Notes: generated by a model not told the origin, from the sequence alone. Counted from the first letter of the stretch, positions 45,900 to 59,081 are shown. The stretch is 64,000 nt of DNA from Brassica napus (GCF_020379485.1 NC_063438.1:8632335-8696334); one strand, 5' to 3'. Program-made: numbers and translations.

Positions 45900-46440
45900 A
45901 ATTTTTTATTTTTGTTTAATAGATTTTAGTTTACCCTTCAAATGTTAGTGTTAAATTTAAAATTTCATACAAAGATGTAAACTTGCATGTCTATGATTTA
46001 ATTTGAGTAAAAGAAATGTAGTATTTTCTTCTTACAAGGAATTATGTGCTAATATTTATACACATTCTTACATTGGTCTACACCAATTACCTTGTGCCTT
46101 TTTACATATTCTATTTACACATAAGTAATTAATTAAATTTGATACATTTTGGTAAAAAATTAAACTGTAGTCAGCGGATAGATTGCATAGTTATTTAGAA
46201 ATTAGGTCAAATAAATAATTTTGGTATTGAATTATTTCATGTATAGTAAATAATTAATTTAGAATCTATGACTCGTACTGATGTTGAATTTGTTTTGATG
46301 TTTTTGGTAAAAACTTAAAATATAGTCATTGAATAGAGTTGTATCTATATTTATAAAATAAGTCAAGTGCATAGTTATGTGATTAGTACAGTCAATGTAT
46401 AGGTAATTAGCTAAATTAAATCTGTCATTAATAATTGATG
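45900..46440. other. upstream region of the ARID gene, AT-rich
   Basis: This is the 5' flank of the ARID gene. Two imperfect direct copies of a ~170-bp segment (about 46145-46260 and 46305-46400; shared GGTAAAAA-TTAAA-T-TAGTCA and GCATAGTTAT) are visible. No coding region is seen. Confidence 0.4.
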
Positions 46441-47300
46441 TTGAATATGTTTTTAATAATAACCACAGTTTGACCCGTGCACCCGCACGCGTGTTTGTTT
46501 TAATACAATAGACATATACAATTTTCCACAATATAAAAATTCAATGATTGCACAAACACGCGTCTATATGAGTGTTTGTTCGATTTTTAATATATAATAT
46601 TTATGATAGATCGATGGTTTTAATTTTTTGTAATTTGTTGATTGCACACAATATTTACTATTTTTGTTTTAAATATATTATTTTGATAACATTCCTTATT
46701 TTAATGATAAATTCATTATTAGGAAAAAATCATTTGTGATTTTGATATTCGCCATGTGCAAATACAAATTAATTTATTTTAGGTTTGGAATATGATTGTT
46801 TAACATTAAATATATATATATAATATTTAACATAAGTATTTTATGTTTTACAACATATTTTCAATGATGCCTTATCTTCCATCTTAACTTTAATATTGTA
46901 ATAATTTTTATTTAGATCAATATTTCTAATAAGAATTCGGGAAACTGGCTATAATATTAGTCATTAAAATTATAAACTAAATATAAAATAAACGTAAAAA
47001 TGATATTATCCATAGATATTGTTAATATGGAGTGTTAATATCTATTTATCAATTAAATATCTTAAATATCATGATAAATATACATATTAAAATATATTTT
47101 GTAAAAAATAATAGTATATATATATATATCGGTAAAATAAGTTAATGTTTATTAATTATCTTAAATATCATGATATATATATGCTAAAATAAAATTTAAA
47201 ATAATAATAATAATATTAATTAAATTAATGACTTATCCTAAAATCATGAAAAAATGACAAGTAAGTAAATTTAAATTCAAATTCCTACCGTACAGCCCAA
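46441..47300 (-). mobile_element. possible minus-strand Helitron remnant
   Basis: At 46461-46492 the complement strand reads a GC-rich ACGCGTGCGGGTGCACGGGTCAAA stretch of the type found at Brassicaceae Helitron 3' ends, but the expected CTAG is degenerate. AT-rich sequence with repeated ATATCTTAAATATCATGAT (47085, 47165) follows. The extent is uncertain. Confidence 0.35.
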
Positions 47301-47399
47301 CAGCTCACACGGTTCTTAGATAAGACAATCAGTAATCGCATCTCCTCTCTACATTCCAAAAACATTGGACAGTGCAGTAGCATGATGATTCACTGGATG

Positions 47400-47520
47400 C
47401 GAAAGAATTAGTTTTTTTTTCCCTTAAGTTGATGTTCTCTCTAAATTTTAAAACTCATTCATATTGTAAACTGTATTTCTTTTGTTGATAAATGAATTTA
47501 ACATTTCAACAAAAAAAAGA
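47400..47520 (+). repeat. possible LINE/SINE 3' tail
   Basis: The text TTGTTGATAAATGAATTTAACATTTC followed by an A run closely resembles the 3' untranslated end of the LINE at 27280-27328 (GATGAATAAATTTAACATTC plus poly-A). No coding part remains and no target duplication was found. Confidence 0.4.
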
Positions 47521-47779
47521 GCTAGATATGTCTCTAAATTTTTTAGATGCCAAATATATTTCAATTTCAGTTTTATGTTTATGTTTATTTTTGAGGAAAA
47601 TATTAATTTGAAATTTATTTGTTATATTTTATAATTCAAATATATATTGTGAATTTTTTTAATCATCAAATTATTTAACATATATTTAAAATTACTTAAT
47701 ATGTTTTAACAAAAAGTTATGGTTTATATTTTGTATGTGAAATGAAATAATATTTGTATGAATATATAACATTCAAATT

Positions 47780-48240
47780 TGTATCATCATGCTGATAGCG
47801 TAAAAACACGGTGATAGCTTTACAAACGCTAACAACATTATCACGCCGATAACATCATCATACCGATAGCATCATCACACTGATTTCTTGGTCAAGTCAA
47901 ATTTATCGTCATATTGATCACATCATCACCGAAAATCTTCATACATAGTTTATATGAACTCGTCATACAAGCTAATTCATGATGGTTTGTTCATGACGAC
48001 TCGTCCGTGATAGCTCATCCTCAATGGCTTGTCCATGTCGGCTCGTCCATAATGTCTCATGCTAGCCCCCAAACATTACATCAATGTAGCCTTTCTGTGC
48101 ATGGTATAGAAACCCGAAAGGAAGCTTGTCCACTAGAATCCTTCCATGACATTTTGTCTATGACAATTTGTCTATGACAGCGCATCCATGACATCTTGTG
48201 TATGACAACTCATATATGAGCAAGATTGAGCATCATGGTA
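47780..48240. repeat. degenerate short tandem repeats of GATAACATCATCA and GTCCATGACA types
   Basis: From about 47788 to 47885 units like CGATAACATCATCA recur. From about 47935 to 48215 units of 16-20 bp around TTGTCCATGACAGCTCATCC recur with much variation. The array is not coding. It may be part of an LTR-type element, but no LTR boundary could be shown. Confidence 0.5.
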
Positions 48241-48440
48241 TGCCAATAAATACCATGTATTGCATTCATGACATGTCGTCTTGAAATTCACATGAGCTCA
48301 TGGACTCCAAACATCGCGAAAACCTACAGCTTATGCAATAGGCCGATCACAATTCATGCAGAGTTTTTTTTCTCCAAATTTTTCGATCTTGGTCAACACT
48401 TGTTATAGATGGGTTTCACATCCTTGTAAAAGCTCCTCTT

Positions 48441-50258
48441 GAATTAACATCCGCCCATATAAAAATGGTAATTTGGAAGTTGGAAAATAAAATGAAGCTG
48501 ACAAGGAAAATGATGTTGGCAAAATAGGGAAATTGATATAAAATGAAAAGACCTTAAATAAAAAAGAAAAGGCATGTATAAGAAAAAGAAGACTGGCATA
48601 AAACTTTTATTAATAAAGAGATTGAAAAACAATATCATCTTCAAATACTTTATACTATTCTCTAATGAATAGAATCAATGGCTAAAATAATTGATGTGCT
48701 ATTCTTACTCACTAGTTTAATCCAATGATTTATGAATAGAAGTGTCAAAATGGGTAAACCAACCCAAACCAAACCAAACCATATCCAAATGAACCAAACC
48801 ATTTATGGATTATGGATAAACCCAACGCATTAGCTTAATGGATTGGGTCAATCCATAACTCATTTCAATGAATGGGTTAATGGTTTTAATGAGTTAATCC
48901 ATTTTTATATATTAATAGAATATTACAGATTAATTAAAAGTATATAATTATGTAAATTTCCAAATGATTATATCATTTACACTTTTTAAAATATGTTTAT
49001 TATTATGCAAATTTAAAAGTAACAATAAAACTAATGAAACTAAAAACATAAAATAAAAACAAAATATTCTCATCAAAATAACATTATGTCAACATGTCCA
49101 TTGCATTATTCTCTGTCTTTAAAATAGACTTTCATGTAAGAACACAAAATATTAAAAAAATAACAATAGCCTTCTGAATCAACATGTGTTACATGTATTT
49201 CTGTATTTCTAAGATGGAAACCAGTAGCATATAAATGACGCTAACACATATTTCTCAATGAAAAAAACAATCACAAGATCAGTAGCATCCCACGAATTCT
49301 TGGATTCATACACAGATGCATCACAAAGAATAAGTGGAATGATAGCAATTAGATATATAAACATCAATCTCTAATCAAACTAATGTTCCATCTGGTCTAG
49401 ATAATATGTTTCTCTCAAGTCTCAAATCATAAGCATGAGAAGAGGACTAGTCAATGCAAATATGATTTGAACATGCTTTATAACTATAACAAAATACATG
49501 TCCAAGAGTATAGAATCATCAAGAGTTTTTACCTATCTCACAATGAAGATCTTGTATGGAAAACAAACACAAAAGATAATGTCGCTTCTCTTCTCCTAGA
49601 TGCTTCAGAGACTTCTTTCATCTGAAACAAAACAGTGGTTTTACTTTTGAGTGTTTGCGTTAGACACAATAATAGATAAGTACATACATTATGTAAATAT
49701 TTTGACTTTTATAAATAAGTTTTAAAGCACATAAATACTTGGATCACCACAGCTTTTATCTAATATTGTATATATAATATAAAACACATTAAAATTGTAT
49801 AAACTAATTTAATTATATTAATGATTGGTAAAGCAAAATTATCAAATCAACTGCATAGCAATATTAGTCAATATTATTATAAACATTTCACTGTTGTCAA
49901 CTATATTTTTAATAAAATAATTTGTTAATATAAAACATTTTAAAAATAATTATTCGTTAACAAAACACTTATTAAGTATATTTTTTAGTAAAAGTTCTAT
50001 AAACAAGAATAAAATTCTTACAAATATTTTTATTATCAAAAGAATTATAAATTATATTTACATATAATTATTAAAAAAATTCTTAAAATGAGAAAAACCT
50101 ATATAAAAATATGTCTTCTAAAACTATGTGTCCTAAATAATTGTCTGCGTGGCTTGCACTATGACTGATCTGCATGAAATAAAACTAGAAAAGTTCAACG
50201 CCATCAAGGTTGTGGCCCTTGTGGAAGAAATGCAAAATGTACCAATTCTATCTCCTTA
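48441..50258. other. intergenic sequence, no gene seen
   Basis: A patch of AACCCAAACCAAACCAAACC-type simple sequence at 48755-48800, with the complementary TGGGTTAATGG-type text at 48840-48900, looks like a small degenerate TIR element, but no ends could be fixed. The rest is AT-rich without coding potential. Short open frames are not supported by any recognisable domain. Confidence 0.4.
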
Positions 50259-50274
50259 ACTACATGGATATTTC

Positions 50275-50595
50275 TGTTTTTTTTTTGAATGAATGTTAAA
50301 TTTTATTCATCAAAAAACCCTTCTTACATCAAGTGTAGACTTCTATATTTTTTAAAGTCTAAAACTCATTCAAATAGAAACTTTAAAACTCCTAAACCCT
50401 CCTATAATTACAATTTTCTATGGACCTTTAAACTCTTATGCTAAACGAAAACTGCAACACATCTTCCCAACCCTTCACTCTTCTTGTTCTCATAATACTC
50501 AATTTGTTTCTTATCCCCTTCACAACCATCCTCATAACAGCGTCATTAGGCAAAGGCTTTTCCTCATAGCATGAATTGTAGCATGTAAAATATAT
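50275..50595 (-). mobile_element. short 5'-truncated LINE, same family as 26721-27328
   Basis: The minus strand ends in a poly-A (poly-T on plus at 50277-50286). The flanking 16 bases ACTACATGGATATTTC are identical on both sides (50259-50274 and 50596-50611), a target-site duplication. The frame to 50428 encodes MRMVVKGIRNKLSIMRTRR and VKGWEDVLQFSFSIRV, matching the last residues of the zf-RVT domain in the other copy (MVDKGIRNKLSVLRSKG, VKGWENGLQFWFSTRI). Only about 320 bp were inserted. Confidence 0.92.
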
Positions 50596-50879
50596 ACTAC
50601 ATGGATATTTCAACTCGTTGCATTATAGTCATCACACTGTTATTGTGTGGGGTAAATAATGCAGGCCTAAAAAAGGGCCATAAGTGTTGATTTGGATCTT
50701 CTAGATCATATTGAGTTTTTGTTATGGAAAACCGATACAACTCTTTACAAAAAACACTTATAAGAAGAACAAAAACATATATTTTAAAAGGAATTCCATT
50801 GATATGAAAAAACAATTTATCAAAAAATTTGAAAACAATTGACTATATAAATAGAAATATACATAATATCGTAATGACG

Positions 50880-51600
50880 ATAAAATTTAAATTAATTTGA
50901 AGATGCACTCACGAAAACAATATTTATTAATTGTGTTGTCAAAAAAAAAATATTAACAAATTGTTGAATCCAATATGTTTTACCTAGTCAAACCTTCTAT
51001 ACAAAAAAATATGTTTGGTTATCTTTTCTTTATAGAACCTTTTATTTGCACATCGCATTACAAAACTCAATACATTTGTTGTTATTTCTTGATAGTCAAC
51101 AATCAGTACAATCATTCCATATGTGTGATTATCTTTTCTTTATCGAAAATTTTATTTGCATATTACATTACAACCCTCAATACAGTTGTTGATATATCTT
51201 GATAGTAAACATTGAATACAATAATTCCATATCGTGTCATTCTAAAAATAATGATTTAAGTTTATTATGTCATCTGTTTGACCCTTGTTAGTACCCTTAT
51301 GATGCTGATTCTCGGATAAAAAATCTGTTAACTCATATTGTTGTTCCAATTAAAATTCAATAATACCAAAACAAAAATTACATTTTTTAAAAAATTTAAG
51401 TATAGTTTATCTGTAATCTTATCTTCTTAAAAAAATTATTACCAATAATTTTAAAAAAAATTAAGGTAATCTTTTATCTAATCTAAGTTTTTTTAATTAG
51501 TAATTGCGTTTTAAAAATTATAATAAATGTATGATCTAAAGCTGATTAAAATTAGATATTACATATATAAAAAGCTATTAATATATACAGTGTTTGAGTA
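50880..51600. repeat. dispersed repeat R1, first copy
   Basis: This block aligns with 59082-59690 in the same orientation: shared segments include AATTAATTTGA-GATG, GTCAAAC-TTCTATACAAAA, TTTATTTGCACATCGCATTA and AATAAATGTATGATCTAAA. Inside this copy a ~115-bp segment is tandemly duplicated (about 51014-51128 and 51129-51240); the other copy has it once. It does not encode a protein. It may be an old direct duplication or two copies of one unclassified element. Confidence 0.75.
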
Positions 51601-51782
51601 AAATGTGTAGTTTAGTTGAAGAAAAGGTAATGTTGGAAATAGAAGAATGTGGCTATTTGTTAGTGGCATCTTAAATTAAATCTGGTTTAAGTTGACATTG
51701 TTGATTGTGCATGTTTTTGTTAGATTTTTGCACTGTCAATGAAGTTAACTTTTCTAGATTAGGGGTGTTACCTTCACATATG

Positions 51783-52620
51783 TCACTTCACCCTATATTC
51801 TATATATCTATGCTTCTGGAATTTGTACGTGATTTGAGTGCCATAGATCAAAAAGAATGAAAGTATGCTAGCAATTAACGTTGAACGGGATTGAGATGTT
51901 AGTATATTGAGGCAATGAAAGATTTGAGAAGTAGCCTTTGAGAGGACATCATAAGGCAGGAAACAAACTTCAACAGGGAGATGAAATTGATATAAACTAT
52001 GAAATGAGATGATAGTATGAAATGTGATGATAGTATGAAGGAAGAAGAAGAGTTGTAATTGAAGATGGAGGTACCAAGAGTAAGATGAAAAAGAGATAAG
52101 ATATGAATTGGCACAAGACTTACGCAACCATAAAAGAAGAGGAAGTGTTTGGATCAGAAATAAAATCCTCAATATCATGATGATAGAATTATGAAAATCG
52201 AATGGTGGAAATTGATAAGGCCGAGAAAGAGTATTGAACCCAGAAAAATAGTTATAACATCTTCCATCTGGTGAAAGGTTAATGTTTTTTAATTTGTCGT
52301 ACATATTCTTCTTTGATTGTTGTACATCCAATTAAGACAACTTTAACCTGATATTGACTAGGGATGAAACAACAATGTGGATAAGTTATAAGAAGAAGTC
52401 AAATGCTCGAGTTGTAATGAACTTGATGGCATACTTATACAACAAAACTGATGGTAATGATGAGGAAATATTTGATAGCGGAAGAGAGAATGACCAATAA
52501 ATTAATGCAAAGTTAGATGATAATTAAATGGTGGGAAATTGAAGTAATATACTGAGTAATAGTGAAGAGAAGAATTCCTTAAGCATTCAAAGACAAATTC
52601 TATTGAGGGGAGAGAGTGTA
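51783..52620 (+). other. possible retroelement 3' part with polypurine tract
   Basis: TTGAGGGGAGAGAG|TGTAATAACC at 52602-52625 looks like a polypurine tract followed by the TG of an LTR, a form common at the 3' end of plant LTR elements. The sequence before it has no readable pol domain, and the long minus-strand frame (52331-51783, 182 codons) has no recognisable homology and biased composition, so I do not call it a gene. Confidence 0.35.
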
Positions 52621-53050
52621 ATAACCCTCAGTAAAAATAAGGATCCATACGAGCCACGTGTTATCACTAAGATAATTCTTAGAATTCTTAGAATTCTTAG
52701 GAAAATAAATTGGTACATATAAATATATATTATACTTTTTATTAAACTAATTATCAAATTGATTAATAGTGTACACAATAATATTCTAAATTATTTTCTT
52801 AAAAAAAAAGCTACGGAATTAACTGATATGAGTAACATATATATGAAAATTAACGATTATGTATAAAACATATTTGATAAAAAAAAATTGTATCCTCTCT
52901 CTTTTTTGTTTAATTTTATATTATTAAAAAAATAAAAAATCATATTAAGCGTATAAGAAAAATTTTAGATTTTTTCTTATATGTTATATTTTAAATGTTT
53001 TAAAACGACTATAAATTATTAAAAATGGTAAAAGTCCTACATTGAAAATT

Positions 53051-56000
53051 GGGTGTTTTTCAAAACCAACCCATATTTTCAAGTCAAATCCAAAACCAAC
53101 CCTTTTTTTTTTGTCCATACTATTCATCAATAAAATTTCCATACTATCCTTATGTTTTTGAATTATTCACAAAATTGCCATTTTTATTTATTTTTTTATT
53201 AATTTCGAAATTAACAAAAAATCAAATACACCCTAACCATTTCTTCTTATTTACAAAAATGCCATCATCATCAATTTTTCCAACCACCATGAACCACCAT
53301 TTTTGAGCTCTAAAGCTCTAGAATTCAATTTTCAACCACTTTTTTTCTCATTATAACCCAAAAAACTTCATTTTCTCTCATCTCCTCTACATTTCCATCT
53401 AAAAAACTCTCATAACTATCATTTTCATAATCACAAACTTCATATTTTCGAGTTTCTTCATTAGTGAATCGTTAAAGATGCTTCTTTTTGCTCATATTTG
53501 GAGTTTGGACGGTTGAAAAGGTTGGAAACAAGCTTTACACATGAAAAATGTAACTATTTACATGGTTTTCGTTCTTTTTCAGATCTGTGTCGCGACGGTA
53601 GACTGTTTTGTATGTCTACGCCTCCGTGGAGACTTACGATGCAGTCTATTTGTCAACGCACGGGTTAGTTTTGCAATTGAGCAGACAAATTTTTTTTCTA
53701 ACGCAGACTTCCCCAGTAGTCTCCGTCTTTACCTTTGACAACAAAAATAAAACTTTCGGTAGACTTACTAAGACGTCTACCTAAAAGAGGTTAGTTTTTC
53801 ATTTGACCGAACTTTTGACTTTTCAAAATAGACTTCAACGGAAGTCTACAAAATGTAGACTGCCAACAAAGTCTATAAAAGGTCAGTTTTGCATTTGACC
53901 AAAACTTTGACTTCGTGGAATAGGTTAGTTTTGTGTTTGACCAAAAAGTTTAAAAAGCAATCAAAAATTTATTAAATTGTAGACTTCATATGCAGTCTTC
54001 TTATCTTAAAAAAAAAATGTAGACTGCGTATAAAGTCTACTTTTTTATTTTGGTCAAATGCAAAACCAACCCGTCGGATTTGAGAGTAGACTTCACAAGA
54101 AGTCTACACACCCGTAGACGTTCATTTTAATCTACTGATTTGAAGTCAAACTTGGTCAATTGCAAAACTAACCTCTTTCAAAAAAATTCAAACATGTAGA
54201 CTGCATATGAAGTCTAGTTCTGAAAGTCAAATCTTGGATGAATTCTGGTCAATTGCAAAAAGTAACCTTTTTAAATTGTAGACTGAAATGAAAGTCTACA
54301 TGTACAAAATTACAACTTTTATTCAACTATAGAAAGCAACCCGTAAAATGGTCAATTGCAAAAACCAACCCAAAGAGTAGACCTATTTGACAGTCTACGT
54401 CTGTAAACTGAAAAGAACGTCAACATCTTCAGAGACTAAATATTAAGTCTTCATAGAAAAATCTATAAAAATGTGAATTTGTGTATTATTCATTAAATTT
54501 TTTCTAGTTTTTTTGTTTGACAGTGTGTGTTAGTTAATCCTAATGGGTTTGAGTGATTTTGAAAATAATTTTTTTTTTATAATTATGAAGGTATAATTCA
54601 TTTGATTTGACAATGTTGTTAGCTAATAATTGTAGACGTATTTCTAAGTCTTCGTTTATAGTTTTGCTAGTAAGGCTGAGCTTGTTTCAAAGCTGAAGTC
54701 GGTGACTGTGGAATATAATTTTACATTTTCAGCATATAAGACAACAAAAACTCTGTATGTGGCTAAGTGTCGTGTTCAAGGATGTGGTTGGAAACTTAGA
54801 GCGAGTGTGAAGTATGGGCCAAAGACATTTTGGGTGACAAAATATTCGAAAAAGATGAAGAATCGGAAAGGTTGAAGAATGTTCCTTGTGCATGATGGCT
54901 GTACACATGGTAAACTTCTTGAAATGACACAAGAAGATTATGATCTGGACAACAAAATTGAGAAGATGGTGCTAACCTATTCCTTACCAAACATCATTTA
55001 AAACAAATGACTCCGAATAGGAATATACTCCTCTTATGCCTGTCACGAATAATCGACAAGTACGGAACTTGATCGAGTTATCTAAGACACACTTTGTACG
55101 CCTTTGTGTATCAAGCCTGCGCCAATACACTAAAAAATTTGGATTGACTATATGTTAAATAATAAGTGTAGACGTTTTTGTAAATCTACAAATGTAGACT
55201 GCAGTTGAAGTCTACGTCGTAAATTCTATTAAAAGTGTATTTGTGTATTATTCATCATATTTTTTCATGATTTAATTATTTTACAGTGTATGTTAGTAAA
55301 ATTTTAATGGTCTTGGATGAATTTCACAATTTAATGTGTTATAATTATACACTTGATACTTATTGCAAATTGTTTTGATTAGTATTATTCTTGAAAATTT
55401 TTGGGAAAATTTTGTATAGATTTTCTTCTTCTCACATGTGTGTTAGTTATTATTTTAGCTTATGGTGGTTTTACTTGTTTGGTTGGTTAGATCTTGTGAA
55501 AAAATTGATATCTAACAAAAAATTAATAATATCATACAAGTGAAAACAACTAAAAATGAATACAATGTTTATAGATTATGCATTAAAAAATTATTTAAAA
55601 ATTAATATTTTATTATGAAAGTTATTACAGAGCAATATATTAAAAAGTATTCTTGAGTATGTTTGATTTTTCATAATCTTGATGCTTCAAATAAAGTCTT
55701 GGAAAAAGTACCTGCCAAATAAGATAGAGTTATGAGAAAAACATAAGATAAAAAATAAAATCATATTTTAGTAGACTTTTTATTAAGTCTACGTAAAGTT
55801 ATTGTTTAGTAGACTTTAGTTGAAGTCTACACTAATGGAAAATTTTCATATTTAAAAGTGTGCATTTAGAAAATTTGAAAATACTTTGTTCTGGAAAATA
55901 TTTCAAAAATGGTTTTTTGTCATCCTTGTAACAAAGCAAAAAGATAATGTATGAATCTATAAATTTAGTTCATTATAAACACAAAATATCTTATAATGAA

Positions 56001-58098
56001 TATATGGAAAGCTTACATTTTTGGGAAGATGATTTGAAAATATTGGAAGAGAATACCTGCAAAATAAAATAAAATTTTAAAAAATAAGATAAAAATTAAA
56101 ATCATATTTGAGTAAACTTCTAATGAAATTTGCTTAAAATTCAAGGCTAGTAGACTTCATTTGAAGTCTACCAGCCGTAAGTTTTAAGTAGATTTCAAAT
56201 GAAGTCTACTCTATCAAAAAAAATAGATCTGAAAAATAATACATTAAAAATATGAAATAAGTTTAAATCTAAAAAACTTTTAAAAATATGATTTAATAGA
56301 CAAAATAGTTATAAATTAAAGACATATTAATATGAATTTTAATATGTAACTTTATTTGAATATAAATACTAGAACACATATTTTAAATCTATAGATGTAA
56401 ACCTTACATTTCTAGGAGGAGAAGAGAACAACTATGGAAGAAAATACCTGCAAAATAAGATAAAATTATTAAAAAACATAGAAAAAAAATTAAAGTCATA
56501 TTTTTGTAGACTTCCAATGAAGTCTGCTTAAACTTTATGGTTTAGTAAACTTCATATGAAGTCTGCAAGCTTTAGTAAACTTCTTTAGAAGTCTACACTG
56601 TCTGATAATTTTCAGATCTGAAAAAATCTATATATTTTGAAATGTGAAAATAATTTTAAATCTGAAAATACTTTACATAATATAATTTATAAGGTAAACT
56701 AGTAGCAAATTAATGTAGAGAGCTTGATCTATAAATTTATTTGAATATAAACATGTAAATACATATTTAAAATCTATTAATCTAAAACTTACATTTTTAG
56801 AGGAGATGATGAAATCCATGAGTGATAATACCTACCAAAAAAAGATAATATTGTGAGAAATAAACATAAAATACACATTTAAAATCTATAGATCTAAAAC
56901 TTACATTTTTTAAAGGAGAAGATGAAAACCATGAATCATAATATCTAAAATGACAAGATAATATTGTGAGAAAGACTTGAGAAAATTTTAGAGAGAAAGA
57001 AGATAATGAGAGAGATTTAGAAACAATTGAGAGAATTTTAGAGAGAAGAGAGAAAGTTTTAGAGAGAAGGGAGAGAGTTTTAAGAACTTGTGCAGCCACT
57101 TTAGAGAGAGATTGAATAAATTTTGTTTATATAGGGAGACAAAAATGTAACTAGGTTAAAATTTACGATACTGTAGACTTCGTTTGAAGTCTACTAAAAT
57201 TAAAATTTTGGAGTAGATCTTACTATAACATAGTAGACCTTTTTGGAAGTCTACTATAATAATTTAATTATTGTTGTTTATTCTTTATTATTTTAATAAT
57301 TTTAATATATGATTTATTAAATTTATTTCTTTATTTTTTAATAGTTATAGTATATGATTTCACTTTTTTATTCTTAAGGAACTTAACTTAGTTTAAATAT
57401 AATGATTTTTTGTAAAACAAATTGAAAAATATAGACTGAAAAAGACGTCTTCAGATAAATAGACTTTATTGTAGGTCTACGAAACCCTAAACCACAAATA
57501 TCAAACCCTAAATGTTTTGCTTGATAATCAAAAAGTCTCATTTATACAAAATATAAACTACTAAACATTAATATGCAGATTTAAGTTAATAAAACAAAAA
57601 AAAAAACAAAATCTAAAATCTAACCCTATGAAATCAACTACTAAAAGACATAACATGTTAGAACCTTTTGTTTCTAAACTATGAACATAGTCTAGCACAT
57701 GATAACCAAATTAGTATATATTCTTCAAAATTGTTCGATTATATGAAATTTTAATTTATTTACTTCATATTATCCATTATATTGATGATTAATTAAAAAT
57801 ATCACAATAATTATTTTTATACATTTTCAAAATTAAATTAGTAGACCAAATTAGAGTGTAGACTACAAAACAAGTCTATAAAGTAGACTTCGTAGGAAGT
57901 CTATATATATGTAGACTTCTTTTATTACGTGTAGACTTCCAAAGGATAGAAACGTAAAATACATTTATGTTTTTTGTTTGGTCATAAGGGTGAAATAGTA
58001 CTTTCACTACTCCTTTAGGTTGGTTTTGCATTTGACTGAAAGTGGGGTACACTTTTACATTTGACTTGAATATTTGGGTTGGTTTTAGCAAATGTCCC
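53051..58098 (+). mobile_element. Mutator-like element (MULE-2) packed with AAGTCTAC motifs
   Basis: The 9-bp TTGAAAATT flanks both sides (53042-53050 and 58099-58107). The ends match as inverted repeats: GGGTGTTTTTCAAAACCAAC on the left, and GGGACATTTGCTAAAACCAA as the complement of the right, both continuing into CAAGTCAAAT text. The interior carries one MuDR-type fragment on the plus strand (54663-54875). It also carries dozens of GTAGACTT/AAGTCTAC motifs, often palindromic as GTAGACTTCnnnnGAAGTCTAC (for example near 54095, 56155, 57172-57195, 57885-57905). The motif GGTCAATTGCAAAACTAAC is present at 54154-54172, as in MULE-1. At 5048 bp with a broken transposase it is non-autonomous. Confidence 0.85.
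54663..54875 (+). pseudogene. MuDR-type transposase N-terminal domain fragment
   Basis: Seventy codons are open and read FASKAELVSKLKSVTVEYNF, then VAKCRVQGCGWKLRASVKYG and FWVTKYSKKM before TGA at 54873. The 'F-S-AEL---L-----E-NF----K------V-C---GC-W-LRAS' pattern with its CX4C pair is the DNA-binding WRKY-GCM1/FLYWCH-like domain at the N-terminus of plant MuDR transposases. Text after the stop (CTHGKLLE in another frame) continues briefly, then homology is lost. The catalytic MULE domain is missing. Confidence 0.75.
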
Positions 58099-59081
58099 TT
58101 GAAAATTTTGTGATCAATGGTTTTATTTATTTTTTGTTCAAGCAAGATACAAATGATCATAAATCGTACGAATATGAAATCTCATTATTAGACATCGTAT
58201 TATATATATATATATACTAATATCATTTAAATTAAATTATATAATAAATAAAAATATAAAAATATGTTAATTTCAAAATCAAACACTTCTTACTTTATAC
58301 ATTGTTTACATATACTAGAATGTTAAAGTATTATATATGTATATTTTTATTGGTATACTCTTAAGTAACTAAACTTCAAAAACGTAGGTTAATAAAATAA
58401 GTAATTTATTTTTGTTCATCTAGAATTAGATGATTTTTAGACCGAACTGGTGAATATATATACCAGACATACATTTATATTTAAGTCTTCACTTATATTC
58501 TATAATGGCTTGATATATTAGATTTGAACACTAACATGTGAATAGAGTTTGCCGGTGATTTTCTTCAAAATTTTGATTCTTAGATATGTATCTGGAGTGG
58601 AACTATTTTTTACATATGTCCATCTTTTTAAATTAACACTTATGTAATTCACCGAATTCACATAAGAAGTTAAAAAAAAATAACTCATAGCAGTGAAACA
58701 GACACGAGAACAAAAGCACAATTTTATAGATGTAGAAAATGAAAACAGAGTCAATAGTAAAAAAATCGAGAGCATAAAATATAATCCTTTTTCGTCATTT
58801 TACAATCGATATTGCCTATCTTGTTTTTGTGATTTGTGTCAGCCGCAAAACTTAATTTATTTTTACGCATATGAAGTGTTAAAAATAATTAAAATGATTT
58901 GTAATACGTTAACGCTTCAACAACGATGCTACATTTAAGAAGCCACCATTTGTATTCGTCATTTTACAATCGATAAAAAATTGTAGTATTACAAAATGTT
59001 AAAACTATTTAATTAACACACATTAGTATAAAAAACTTATTCCGCGCGCATGAGCGGATTATCGTCTAGTCATACAGTAAA

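Larger units (their letters stand above)
52700..59069 (+). mobile_element. Helitron-like element interrupted by MULE-2
   Basis: The right end is a Helitron terminus: hairpin TCCGCGCGCATGAGCGGA (59041-59058), spacer, CTAG at 59066-59069 before T59070. The parts left and right of the MULE insertion (up to 53050, and from 58099) join into sequence that resembles 22090-22430. For example, AAAAGTCCTACATTGAAAATT continues at 58108 with TTGTGATCAATGG. The left boundary was not resolved, and 52700 is approximate. Confidence 0.5.

Noticed and set aside
51783..52331. 182-codon open frame on the minus strand
   Set aside because: Long for the region, but the composition is dominated by Phe, Leu, Ser and Ile, no domain is visible, and it lies antisense to a probable retroelement 3' region.
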